From assembly GCA_030562195.1 (NCBI GenBank), contig CM060201.1, forward strand, positions 31,044,067 to 31,108,066: 64,000 bases of DNA, given 5' to 3'. The translations under genes and the position numbers were made by a program. Of the stretch, positions 37,981 through 49,709 are shown piece after piece (within the stretch, counting starts at the first letter, position 1; every line of letters begins with the position of its first letter). The notes beneath the pieces are model-generated. The model was given only the letters and a program-made list of their open reading frames with translations. It searched no databases and was not told where the DNA came from. Source of the DNA: Nipponacmea schrenckii (Eukaryota > Mollusca > Gastropoda > Lottiidae).

Positions 37981-40900
37981 TATTACTGTAGAGGCAAATT
38001 ACAGATAAGCTATCAGCTTGTTTTGCTTTTGTTTTTTATTTTCTTCAACTTAACGTTGAAGATATGTAAGTAGTGTATACGATATTTCATTATCATCGCA
38101 CTGATAATACAGTCGTAAGCCCATTCCAATAGAGACTATATAAAGTCAATTCTGAGAGCTCGATTTTCATCTATTTGAATCGACATTTTGGCAGAATATA
38201 TGCAAAATTTATTGCAGTAATTTTGAATTTGGTGAAGAAACATCGAGAATTAGATGTTTTTGACAAATATCGTTCTTTTAGAAATATCTTTACTCTCAAA
38301 ACAATAAGGTCAAAATGCAAGCAACTCTCTGCAGCTGAATCTGAATAATGGTGCATAGCTCGAACAGTGGACTGTGAAACGTTTGTTCAAGCACCTCGTG
38401 TTATTTTGAAAATGACTTGCATTCCACTTCACAAAAGAAATATGATACAAATGTTGTCAGAGAGATCTTTTGGAAATTTTATTACTTAAGCAAGCCCATC
38501 TTCTCTTTAAAAGCCATTTACATATCAGGCCTACATTTTTCACTATGAATTCCATTGACAATATAAAAATCCTTGTAAATCCATATTTTTTTTAGAAGCC
38601 ATTTATTTATCGTAGCCTCTATGAATTCCGTTTATTTTTACATGACATAACGCTCACAATCCCTATAAAACCATAAATATGTGTATCATTATGAACGCGA
38701 TTATTCCCTGGTCTTGACACACTCGTAACACGTTTAAAGAACTAGATTTTGAATATAAGAATGTATGTTGACCTACTCATAAACTATATATCAATACGGT
38801 AACTATTCTTTTCAAAATGATTATGAAATTGTGTTAATCTCTTATCTTAATTCTTATTCTTATGACCTAATTTATTATATGTCACCATAATTTCACATTG
38901 TAACAATCTTCACTTTCCCGCCATCATGGTCTACAAAACCAGTCTAAATTCAAAACTTTATTGTAGGCCTATTATTATGAAATAATAGTTGTAATACTCA
39001 ACTGTGGCTTGGACCGGATAAGGTCTCTTAGGTTGACTCTTGAATGAATTTCGCAATTTTTTCGCATTACAAGTGTTAGCCAAAAGAACGTCGGTTCAAT
39101 TAGGCCTGTACTATTACGTCATTATTATGCTTGGTCAGTTTCCTTGATTGTCAAGGGTAGTAGATTCGCAACCTGTGATACAGTTTTTATTAAAACTAAT
39201 TATTATTACGTACATGTAATTAGGAAAGATACAAGATCGGTTTCTTTAGTTAAGTCTGTAATGAATTTTGCTTTTTCCTGCATTACAAGTGTTAGCCAAA
39301 AGAAAGTCGGTTTATTTAGACAAGGTGTCATGTCATCTAGCACCTTAAGCCGATTAGGTGCAGATGGCTTGGACGTAAAACTCCACTCATTTCATTTTGC
39401 ACCAAGTCATATGCTGGAGGTTCGGCGAATCCCGAACATGTATTGACATAGATAATTTCATGACGATACAAATGGTTTATTTGTCTATTACATCATATTA
39501 TATTTATATTTTACTTTAAAATTTAACTTATTCGCTATATATTATGATATTTATAACCTACCTCATCGTGTGTATATGAATTCATGTTTCAAGATATTAT
39601 ATACTATTTTTGGTACTTTCTATTAAACGTAATGAAAACAAATTTATGCTGTTTTGGGTTTTTTGGGGTTTTTGGGGTTTTATTTTATTTCTTTTTACAT
39701 ATAGCCAATCAGCCCTGGACTGCGAAAGAAGAATAAAGCCCTTCTCACAATTTCTCTCGGGCCATCTGAAATCCCTTGGTTCGGGGAGACAACTCTAATA
39801 TTTTCCACTACCTCCACCCGTTTTATACATTATCTCGATATGCCCCGAGGCTTACAATTGGTCTTCTAGCTCACTTTTCCTTATTTTAAGTGATAAGAAT
39901 TATGTTCCGGAAACCAATTTATGTAATATAATTATATATTATAACTATTTATTATATAATAATTCGTCAAGACGGGATATTTTTTGCATGTAGTTGAACA
40001 TAATGGATTTCTATCAACACAAGTTAATGTAAACGTGCTATGAAATTAGATCCCTTTTCATCAATACGTGAAAAATGATATCACATTAAACCAAATTCTT
40101 AACAAAATACATCACGACTATGAATCATTGTATAGTTGTGATTAGCTTTTTATTATGATGTAGGGGTGCATGATTATCAATTATTTTGTACGATATAAAG
40201 GACAAGGGCAAGCTAACAATGTAAAAATAAAAAGTATCGCTTGCCTGCTGAGATCATCGTGACCAAATAGCAAACAGAATGCAACCAAGTAGTTAGATTG
40301 CTTCTGTACCCAGAAACCCCCAACCCAGTCCAAACCTAAATTAAGTCTCAAACATATAACATTTTGAATTATGGAAAAGTGAACTTATGTAAGGAATAAA
40401 CTGCTACCTTTGAATATTAAGGTCGTATAACAGGACCAATGTCGGCTGTCAAATTGGGTAAATGCGCTGTAGCTTTGATTACCATGAAAATAATTATGAA
40501 TTCAGTCACCCTGGTGATACAAACAGTAACCTCCTGTCTCTTTGTAGGTAGTATGCATAGAAGATGTAAACATGTCATTTACCTTCATGATATGAAGTTT
40601 GATTCTGTAGCATGTGCCATGCTGTCGGAAAACCTGCTAACAGTCTACACTAAATTCCTTTTACGGCGACTTATTATTAGTATTGAAAATCTATATTTAA
40701 TTGCGTTACTGGCATTCAACGACCGTTATTTTGTTCGGCAATAGCTCTCTATATGTATTTTGAATAAATTAAATAGTAAACCTACAATACTATATACAAA
40801 TACGTATCTATTCATAATTTTACCTGACCTAAATAGTCTAAACATCTTTGTATTGACGGATTCACTCGAGTTATTTTTTGTCATTCATTCAAACAGGAAG

Positions 40901-41962
40901 TCAAAGTTAAAAATTTGTTGACGAATATGTATTGATACCTTTTAAATTGCATTTCTGATGGGGTAAACGAAAGTGATGTTCTTGAAGCACTGCGTTATAA
41001 CTGTTTGAATAAATGGTCGTGTATCAGAAGAAAGTTTTCATATACAGATGATACACCCGTGAGTGTTGAAGAGTTTAGGTACGTACTTGTAAGTTGTTAA
41101 AACGATCAATTATTGAAGCCTAAAACCTGGTATCAATATTCAGTGTGGAAGATCAGAGACAATATAAACTCTTATACTGACAAACACTCAATTTTCGTTG
41201 TTGTACAATTTAAACTTTGAGTGTTTCGACATAGAATTTTTCACTTGGTTATCATTAGGCCTATTATTATTATAAAAATAACCCTTACTAAAATGTATCA
41301 GAGGTATGTGAACTAAAACATATAGGTGATATTGGACGTATAAGAGAGAATCAACTTTTTAAAATATAAAAGAGGTAGGCCTTTATTTATGTTCAGTTCT
41401 ATGTCAAAATTAAAGCATGCTCTGATCGTAGTGAACCGTTTAAAAAAGGAATTATTTATTAGAATCAATGAAATCTCTAGTCTTTTTAAGCAGAATAAAG
41501 ATGGACTTCGTGACGGAGCTGTAATAGCACACAATTGATAAAAATCATTACTATGTAGCTTTATTGCGAAATGAAAAAAATTGTAAATTATTTTCCTCCT
41601 GAGGAGCATTTGAGGAAAATGTATTCATCCATTTTATAATTATTTCTTCCCCAAACTTGTATTAAGCTGGTTATTCGAGATAAGAGATTCACAAATAGTT
41701 ACATATTTTAAAAACAAACAGAAAAACAGAAAAACAGTAAGAACAGTGTACAGTTCGTTTTATAGAATAATAAATTTTTAATTATATCACAAATTCCCAT
41801 AATAGGGGAGAAAAAAATGAAAATATGTACTTCTGAATTCTTAAACTTTGAATGAGTGAAAGAAAAACGAGAAAAAAATGTAATCATAGACTACTCTAAG
41901 TGTTTTCGGGGAAGGCTTTTAGCCAAAACATTAGACGAGAGGACAATATTGATAAATTTAAA
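37981..41962. other. Intergenic, 3' flank and no further gene seen
   Basis: No convincing gene; I did not find a clear polyadenylation signal for the gene upstream. The phrase 'gcattacaagtgttagccaa' followed by 'aagaa(c/a)gtcggtt' occurs near 39065 and again near 39280, so a ~220-bp segment is duplicated. A frame at 40439-40744 has no recognised motif. Confidence 0.4.
39345..39405 (+). repeat. SINE 3' tail fragment
   Basis: 'taggtgcagatggcttggac' then 'gtaaaactccactcatttca' matches the SINE tail found at 50.6 and 63.2 kb. Confidence 0.45.
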
Positions 41963-43075
41963 GTCAGTATAGAGCTCGTTTGATAAGATAATATTCTTAA
42001 GTCAGTGTAGAGTTCGTTGATAAAATAATATTCTTACGTCAGTGTAGAGTTCGTTGATAAAATAATATTCTTACGTCAGTGTAGAGTTCGTTGATGAAAT
42101 AATATTCTTACGTCAGTGTAAGGTTCGTTGATAAAATAATATTCTTGCGTCAGTGTAGAGTTCGTTGATAAAATAATATTCTTATGTCAGTGTAGAGTTC
42201 GTTGATAAAATAATATTCTTATGTCAGTGTAGAGTTCGTTGATAAAATAATATTCTTATGTCAGTGTAGAGTTCGTTGATAAAATAATATTCTTATGTCA
42301 GTGTAGAGTTCGTTGATAAAATAATATTCTTATGTCAGTGTAGAGTTCGTTGATAAAATAATATTCTTATGTCAGTGTAGAGTTCGTTGATAAAATAATA
42401 TTCTTACGTCAGTGTAGAGTTTGTTGATAAAAAAAAATTGTTACGTTAGTGTAGAGTTCGGTGATAAAATAATATTCTTAAGTCAGTGTAGAGTTCGTTG
42501 ATAAAATAATATTCTTATGTCAGTGTAGAGTTCGTTGATGAAATAATATTCTTATGTCAGTGTAGAGTTCGTTGATAAAATGATATTCTTATGTCAGTGT
42601 AGAGTTCGTTGATAAAATAATATTCTTATGTCAGTGTAGAGTTCGTTGATAAAATAATATTCTTATGTCAGTGTAGAGTTCGTTGATAAAATAATATTCT
42701 TATGTCAGTGTAGAGTTCGTTGATGAAATAATATTCTTACGTCAGTGTAGAGTTCGTTGATAAAATAATATTCTTATGTCAGTGTAGAGTTCGTTGATGA
42801 AATAATATTCTTACGTCAGTGTAGAGTTCGTTGAGAAAATAATATTCTTACGTCAGTGTAGAGTTCGTTGATAAAATAATATTCTTATGTCAGTGTAGAG
42901 TTCGTTGATAAAATAATATTCTTACGTCAGTGTAGAGTTCGTTGAGAAAATAATATTCTTACGTCAGTGTAGAGTTCGTTGATAAAATAATATTCTTATG
43001 TCAACGTAGAGTTCGTTGAGAAAATAATATTCTATCGTCAGTGTAGAGTTCGTTGATAAAATAATATTCTTAAGA
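41963..43075 (+). repeat. 37-bp minisatellite, 30 units, upstream of the GAREM-like gene
   Basis: The unit is 'gtcagtgtagagttcgttga' plus 'taaaataatattcttac'. Thirty units follow each other with almost no indels. The junction reads TTACGTCA in about nine units and TTATGTCA in about fifteen; the rest are other variants. It ends about 320 bp before the start codon of the next gene, so it lies in its promoter, 5' UTR or a 5' intron. Confidence 0.95.
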
Positions 43076-43395
43076 TAATATAAGGCCACATAGTATTTAT
43101 TTGTAACATTGATGTTTTCAGGTTGTAGGTTGATAAAGCTGAATGGCGGACATGAATGAGAAAAGTGACTAGAGCAAACGACAATTTTGATGAACTCATT
43201 TCCGAGTAGATCATAGTCTACTTCATTAAGAAGGATATAGACAAGATCCTCTTTAGTTTTAGATTTTGATTGGAGTTGTATTGAATTTGTAGATGTTTGA
43301 TGTGCGATTTATTGTTATTTTGGATCAAGACAACACCCGTATAGGAATTTCCTTGGATGTTTTAAATAACAATATACTGATTATCTAAGCCAAGT

Positions 43396-45672
43396 ATGGC
43401 AAAGAAAAAGGACGTGATGGAACTAGAATTGGGAACAGCCATCACCAAACCCAATCTTCAATGGGAAGCAGGGATATACTCCATGAGAAACCTGCTTGAG
43501 AGTTTTCAGTTGCCCCGTGTGATCAGATGCGACCCATGTCATTTTGATTTGCCTACTGACAATAGTACCTTTAACATAGCCCAACCAATGTTATTATACC
43601 GCCAAAGGACAGTCAGAAAACTTGTGGCTAATAACCTGAATTATGACAAATCAAAAGGAAAATTCGTCGTAATTGGAGACCAGCTTTTAATCCCTGAAGA
43701 TTACAAAGGTAACAGTTTTCAATCTAGAAGCGTACTGCTTGGATACAAAGTTTATAAGGCTTTTTATTTGCACCAGACGATGCTTATACGAGGAACAAAT
43801 GATATTGTGGCTTTAGCCTTCTCTTGTACTTCCAACCATGTAGGAATCTCTAATACGCACACGAGACCTCTATTTTTTTTATCCCATTTGAGCGTTTTTC
43901 TCCAGTTTGCATCTAAAAAGGGAATATAGAATGTCCATACAAGTGTAATGCCATTCAAAAGTTATGTTCTAATATAAAATAATGACAATAATGATTTCTT
44001 GAACAAATTTTGGTATTTTGAGGACTGCCCTTGATAAATCATCACATTTAAGCTTTATCAAATTATTACTTTAAGATGACCTATTTTATATTTAGGTTGG
44101 TTTGCATACTTTGGCGATCCTAAGACCATTCCAGCCGATCCAGGTATACCTGTATATACCACGATACAAAACACAGCTAACAGTGGAGCCACCAAATTTC
44201 TGATTGGTGGAAACGAAAAAATTGTTGGGCTTCAAATGCCATCCACTAAAACATCTGAAAGACCAGACAGCAGAACTGTATTTCCTGGAGACTTATTTAA
44301 GGTAGCCGGGACGTACATGGCCACCACTAAATACACCAAGAAAAGAACGTTTAAAGACAAAGTTTTTACTAGAGAAGAGAAGTTTTTACTGTGTATTGAC
44401 GAAGGCGATAGAGAAGTGTTACTACCCTTTGATGCAAAGGGTCAATTTCATATCATAACTTCATCTAAAAATAATGTCAAAGTACCCGTAGTGCAACTTC
44501 ATGAGATAAAGCAATTCCCCTGCGTTCTCAAGCTCGTGTATGGGCGCAGCCCAACTACTCCATGTTCTTTTACAGGAAACTTACTATTTTCTACTAGTTT
44601 TATGGAAGAATCTATAGTGTCATCCACAGTATTCAACGTGAAAAATATCCTCTTAGAGATCCCCGTGGAAACTGTATTAAAATACAACGTTGCCAAAAAT
44701 GACCAAGAGCTCGTAACAAATAGGGGCTATAAAGATGCAATGGTGCTGTGTAAAGAAAGGGCTGAGCTATACATGCGGCAGATAAAGGTGTCCATTATAA
44801 TGCCAGATACGCTTGATGATGTTTCCTTATACTCGGGACCGGAACACATAGCTCCCTCGCCCCCTTCACCACCGACCAGAATTCGAAAAACAAGTACACC
44901 AGTCCGTCCAAATGACTACGAACAATATTGTCTTCCTAAACCGAAATCTACGACCCATTTAGAACTGTTACCACAAAGGGTTCCCATCCAATCGAACTCG
45001 AATGTGACTCTTTGTTTTGGCAATAGTTCTTTTAAAATTCCTGTGGACCAGGAAGGAACTATAAAAGTGCAAAGAGCGAACAGAAAACGATTTAATAATC
45101 CTTCGTTAGCTGAAATGTTTTCCTCTCCACGGTATGATGTTCCGAATGTATCTCCTTCTTCTTCTTTTAAAGGACAGTCGTCTCCGAGTTCGCCCGGATT
45201 AGAACGTGCGAATTCGAACTCAAGCAGGGGCGTCATTTATGAAAACGTAACTTTGTTAAGAAAAGTTGCTAAAGATGAAATTACTGATCTTCCTCCCCCC
45301 GTTCCGTGCCGCGCTCCTATATTTCCAAATAGCAAAGAGGAATTCAACGCGAGTCCATTTGATAACCTTCAACTTGGAGCTTCTGCATTCACAAGCTCAT
45401 TTGATACTCAGAGTGTAGCTGACTCGGGAGTTGGTGCAGACGATTTTCAGTCTTCCGAACTAGCTACTCAATCTGTTGATGAGGTTCAAGTAGCTTTAAG
45501 ACAATATGGTATTAAAGAGGACACCCTGTCAATCATTAGGGCCCAAAACATAGATGGAAAGTCACTATCTAAGATGGATCTCGATTCTTTACAAGAATTC
45601 TTTCCTGACATAAGAAAATTTGAAATCAGAAAAATAGCACTTTTTATTCAATCTGGGGGACAAATGAATTAA
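43396..45672 (+). CDS. GAREM: GAREM-like adaptor (CABIT + SAM), two coding exons
   Basis: Exons 43396-43708 and 44096-45672; intron GT at 43709, AG at 44094-44095, phase 1 on both sides. An in-frame TGA 18 nt before the ATG supports the start. The protein has 629 residues. The N-terminal ~330 residues fit the CABIT module of the GAREM/THEMIS group (LLESFQLPRVIRC; KFVVIGDQLLIPEDYKGWFAY across the junction; FPGDLFKVAGTYM; LPFDAKGQF). Then come Pro-rich SH3-type sites (APSPPSPPTR 358-366, LPPPVP 503-508) and YENV at 486-489, a pY-x-N motif of the kind bound by the GRB2 SH2 domain. The C-terminus (about 564-625, DEVQVALRQYGIKEDTLSII to IRKIALFIQ) is a SAM domain. In vertebrates GAREM links EGF receptor signalling to GRB2/SHP2 and ERK. 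That role is inferred here. The protein is shorter than vertebrate GAREM1 (about 870 residues). Confidence 0.85.
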
Positions 45673-45739
45673 AACTCGAATACCATATAGGCCTATTTCC
45701 CCATTTTCACACATTGTGCGTGACGCAGCGATTGAAAAA

Positions 45740-46470
45740 TTGATATTTCAAATAACTGTAACTGAGCACATGTTGTATTTTATGTATAGTAGCTAGGCCT
45801 ATACACATTTATTTCATGTTATGGTAACTAAACCTATACAGAGTTGTATGTTATGTATATAAACTAAGCCTATACACATGTATTTTATGTATAGCTTAGT
45901 AACTAGGCCTATCCAAATGTTGTATTTTATGTATAGCCTAGTAACTAGGCCTAATTTTATGTTATAACTGAGCCTATACACATATCTATTTCATGTATAG
46001 TAGCTAGGCCCATACACGTTATATTTTATGTTATAGTTACTAAGCCTATACAAATGTTGTATTTTGTGTATAGTAACTAACCCTATACACATGTTGTATT
46101 TTATGTATAGTAGCTAGGCCAATACACATGTATTTTATGTTATAGTAACTAAGTCAATACACATGTTGTATTTTTTGTATATTAACTAAGCCCTACATAT
46201 GTTGTATTTTATGTTAATTTAACTAGGCCTATGCACATGTATTTTATGTTAATTCAACTAGGCCTTTAAACATGTTGAATTTTATGTATAGTAACTAAGC
46301 CTATACGCATGTTCTATTTTATGTTATAGTAACTAAGCCTATACACATGTTGTATTTTATGTATAACCTAGTAACTAGGCCTATGCACATGTTGTATTTT
46401 ATGTTAATTTAACTAGGCCAATACACATATTATGGTAACTAAGCCTATACACATATCTTATTTTAGATGA
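45740..46470 (+). repeat. ~38-bp minisatellite, block 1, after GAREM-like gene
   Basis: The unit is about 'tatagtaactaggcctatac' plus 'acatgttgtattttatg', repeated some 18 times with many substitutions and small deletions. It starts about 70 bp after the stop codon, so it probably overlaps the 3' UTR. Confidence 0.9.
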
Positions 46471-46664
46471 TTAGAAAATGAACAATTTCACATAAACATT
46501 AAGTTTTCTCAACAGTCTGTTTCGTAGTAGATTCGCTACCACTCGTCAGGAGAACAAAAACGGTTGGGTATGAAATATTGCTATGCATGCACGTAGGCAC
46601 AGTTACTACACAAGGTGAATTATACGTCATTTTGTAGGATTCATTTTCGTGAATGGCGAAAATC
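46471..46664. other. Unique spacer interrupting the minisatellite
   Basis: About 190 bp of non-repetitive sequence splits the two array blocks. It has no open frame and no clear inverted ends. It may be an insertion or an unamplified island. Confidence 0.5.
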
Positions 46665-47075
46665 TTATTTTATGTATAGTAACTGAGCCTATACATATGT
46701 TGTATTGCATGTTATAGTAACTAGGCCCATACACGTTGTATTTTATGTATAGTAGCTAGGCCCATACACATGGTGTATTTTATGTTATAGTAACTAAGCC
46801 TACTCACATGTTATATTTTATGTATAATAACTAATTCTATACACATGTTGTATTTTATGTATTGTAACTGAGCCTATACACATGTTGTATTTTATGTATA
46901 GTAACTTAGTCTATACACATGTTGTATTTTATGTTATAGTTACTAGGCCCATATAAGTTGTATTTTATGTATAGTAGCTAGGCCTATACACATTTTGTAT
47001 TTCATGTTATAGTAAGTAGGCCTATACACATGTTGTATTTTATGTATAATAACTAAACCTATACACATGTCTGTT
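46665..47075 (+). repeat. ~38-bp minisatellite, block 2
   Basis: Same unit as block 1 ('gtaactgagcctatacacat', 'gttgtattttatgtata'), about 11 copies. Confidence 0.9.
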
Positions 47076-47387
47076 TTGTTTTTTTGTTAATAAATATTAA
47101 TTTAATATTGCTCTTACTCATAACAATGTGGTTTATCAGATTCATTAGGCATAACTAATAACTGTGTGCCTTGTCATAATAGTTATAGGAAATGAGACTT
47201 GTTGGTTAAGTCTACTATGAAGAATATCTATAGATAAGTGAACATCTAAAATAGACATAATCATTTGTCTTCTCAGATTTGATTTTCCCTAAATTCATTC
47301 ATTCTCCAGAACAAAAGAATAAAATAACAACTGGAGGTGCTTATATTAGTAACTATTAAAATTATCAAGAAGTACCACAAACTGCGC

Positions 47388-48610
47388 CTTTTTATACGCC
47401 CACATATAATGTGGACGTATATTGCGGTTGACCCTGTCCGTCCGTCCGTCCGTCCACAATTGATTGTGGCCACAATAGAGACCATAGTTTTCATCGGATA
47501 ACAATGAAACTTGGTATGTGTCTCTGTCATCATAAAATCTCGGTTCCTTTCGAAAACCAGCTTTCTGACTTTTACGGTTGGTGAGTTATGCCCCCTTTCT
47601 TAGTGAGAATTTGTCAAATTCAGCTTGTAGGGTGGGCGCGATACAGGCCACAATTTTTGTCCAATCTTTTCGAAACTTGGTATGTGTCTCTATCATCATA
47701 TAATCTTGGTTCCTTTTGAAAACAAGCTTTCTGACTTTTACGGTTGGTGAGTTATGCCCTCTTTTTTAGCGAAACTTCGTCAAATTCAGCTTGTGGGCGC
47801 GATACAGGCCACAATTTTTGTCCAATCTTTTCGAAACTTGGTATGTGTCTCTATCATCATAAAATCTTGGTTCCTTTCGAAAATCAGCTTTCTGACTTTT
47901 ACGGTTGGTGAGTTATGCCCCCTTTCTTAGTGAGAATTTGTCAAATTCAGCTTGTAGGGTGGGCGCGATACAGGCCACAATTTTTGTCCAATCTTTTCGA
48001 AACTTGGTATGTGTCTCTATCATCATATAATCTTGGTTCCTTTTGAAAACCAGCTTTCTGACTTTTATGGTTGGTGAGTTATGCCCTCTTTTTTAGCGAA
48101 ACTTCGTCAAATTCAGCTTGTGGGTGCGATACAGGCCACAATTTTTTTCTGATCTTTTCGAAACTTGGTAGGTGTCTTTGTCATCATAAAATCTTGGTTC
48201 CTTTCGAAAATCAGCTTTCTGACTTTTAAGGTTGGTGAGTTATGCCCCCTTTCTTAGTGAGAATTCGTCAAATTCAGCTTGTGGGTGTGATACAGGCTAC
48301 AATGTTTATCCAAACATTTTTATATGCCCACATATAATGTGGACGTATATTGGGGTTGACCCTGTCTGTCCAGACGTCCGTCCGTCCGTCCGTCCGTCCA
48401 CAATTGCTTGTGGCCACAATAGAGACCACATTTTTTTTTCATCGGATTTCAATGAAACTTGGTATGCTTGTTCATATTGATGAGATCTTGAATGGGTTCG
48501 AATTTCATGAAATTTCGATCATTGGTTCCTGGCTTTTTTGCTGTTGGTGTTTTGCTCACCAATAAAATTTTGCTGCTGGTGGGCGTATAGCCTTTTGGGC
48601 GTCCGCTCGT
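47388..48610 (+). mobile_element. GCCCACA-type element with ~161/166-bp internal tandem repeats
   Basis: The head 'tttttatacgcccacatata' plus 'atgtggacgtatattg' is followed by (GTCC)n and 'acaattg.ttgtggccaca'. An inner array then follows: 'gatacaggccacaattttt' starts at 47640, 47801, 47967, 48128 and 48289, giving spacings of 161, 166, 161 and 161. At 48307 a second head begins, and the unit ends with 'gctggtgggcgtatagcc' near 48590, roughly the inverse of the head (ATACGCCCAC / GTGGGCGTAT). No coding capacity. Such ends plus an inner tandem core suggest a non-autonomous DNA element. The class is uncertain. Confidence 0.75.
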
Positions 48611-48761
48611 TATGTTTTGACATCTACCCCAATGTTAATAACTATCATTGCTTACTATTCTTCTACCCCAACATTAATAACTATCATTGCTTACCATTGT
48701 TAAGTATTTTTGTTATTTTACAGGGATTTCAAAAAGATTTTCTGATTTTTTAATGTGTATT

Positions 48762-48937
48762 GCATCAATTTGCACCATTCTAATTTTCAGTCAGGCATTT
48801 GAAGTTCCTGCAATTCCACTAAAACAAAGCACTTTTTCACCACTAATTGATAAATATGCTTGTAATTTCATAATTTGTGTAACACATTTAAGGGAAATTG
48901 CCGGAACAATAAAAATTAGAATGGTGCAGTTTGATAC
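48762..48937 (+). mobile_element. Miniature inverted-repeat element, complete copy (family M)
   Basis: The left end has TTTGCACCATTCTAATTTT and the right end has its near-complement (AAAATTAGAATGGTGCAGTTTGAT), giving inverted repeats of about 25 bp. The inner left part ('cagtcaggcatttgaagttcc', 'gcaattccactaaaacaa') matches the copy at 36287. Confidence 0.7.
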
Positions 48938-49059
48938 TATGCACATAAATATTTTAGATAACCTCTTTACAATCCTTTTAAGCTTAATATATTGTATTTT
49001 ATGTTATTGTAAGTTGTTATATAAATGTTTTTAAGAAAAGAAAGAAAGAAACAACTATA

Positions 49060-49330
49060 TTTTACAAGGATAACAACTTTGGTTCACAAGTCCGCCGTGA
49101 CAGCGAGCCTTTCTACCAGCTGGTCCTTGGCCAAACCTCTTGGCATGATCTTTCCCGGATTATCCGTACCCATTTACAGCTGGGTGAACTGGAATTATGA
49201 GTGAAGATGACTTATTCAAGGTCATCGAACTTTCCCACACTGATCAAGATTATAGAACTCACATCCGACATTTTCAACGTATCCAAGCAAATGACGTCAT
49301 GACGTTAAGAACCAACGCTCTAACTGCTGT
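49060..49330. repeat. SINE-like dispersed repeat, degenerate
   Basis: Contains 'cccatttacagctgggtga' and 'actggaattatgagtgaag', then 'caaggtcatcg' and 'aaccaacgctctaactgct'. These resemble the conserved core and the inverted tRNA head of a SINE type common in marine animals (acagctgggtg-gactgg-aagtgac..caaggtca). Assigned from remembered motif only. Confidence 0.4.
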
Positions 49331-49709
49331 GTTATAAAACCGCACCACACTGTTCTGTGCATTTCAAGTTACTAGCATAGCGATTTTTAATTACCCTTAG
49401 ATCTAAAATTTGCTGTCAGTATCAGATTCTAACACAACTATATTCCATCTAGACCTGTACATTAGGGAGAATCAAAAACTCCCTTACCCGAAATCTATCA
49501 AAAAGATGTAGGCCTGGCTAAGGAGAACAACTTTAAATAATTTGTAGAAAATATCCATGCAAAACTCATTCAAACTTTCAAAAAGGACAATCCAACCGAC
49601 ATTGTAATCTTTACCATTTTCAAAACCTTATTACATTCAACTATTTGTGTGCCTAGGTGGTTATCTCTAGACTTACTCCTAACTTGAAAATATCAAAACA
49701 TGAACCTTA

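Noticed and set aside
39655..39690. GGGGTTTTTGGGGTTTT run as a telomere-like or four-stranded G motif
   Set aside because: Only three G-runs are present and the metazoan telomere unit is different. Too short to support either reading.
41963..43075. Regular direct repeats that could suggest a CRISPR array
   Set aside because: There are no unique spacers. The whole 37-bp unit repeats, and the setting is eukaryotic with introns.
44916..45236. Minus-strand 106-codon frame
   Set aside because: Antisense shadow of the GAREM-like coding exon.
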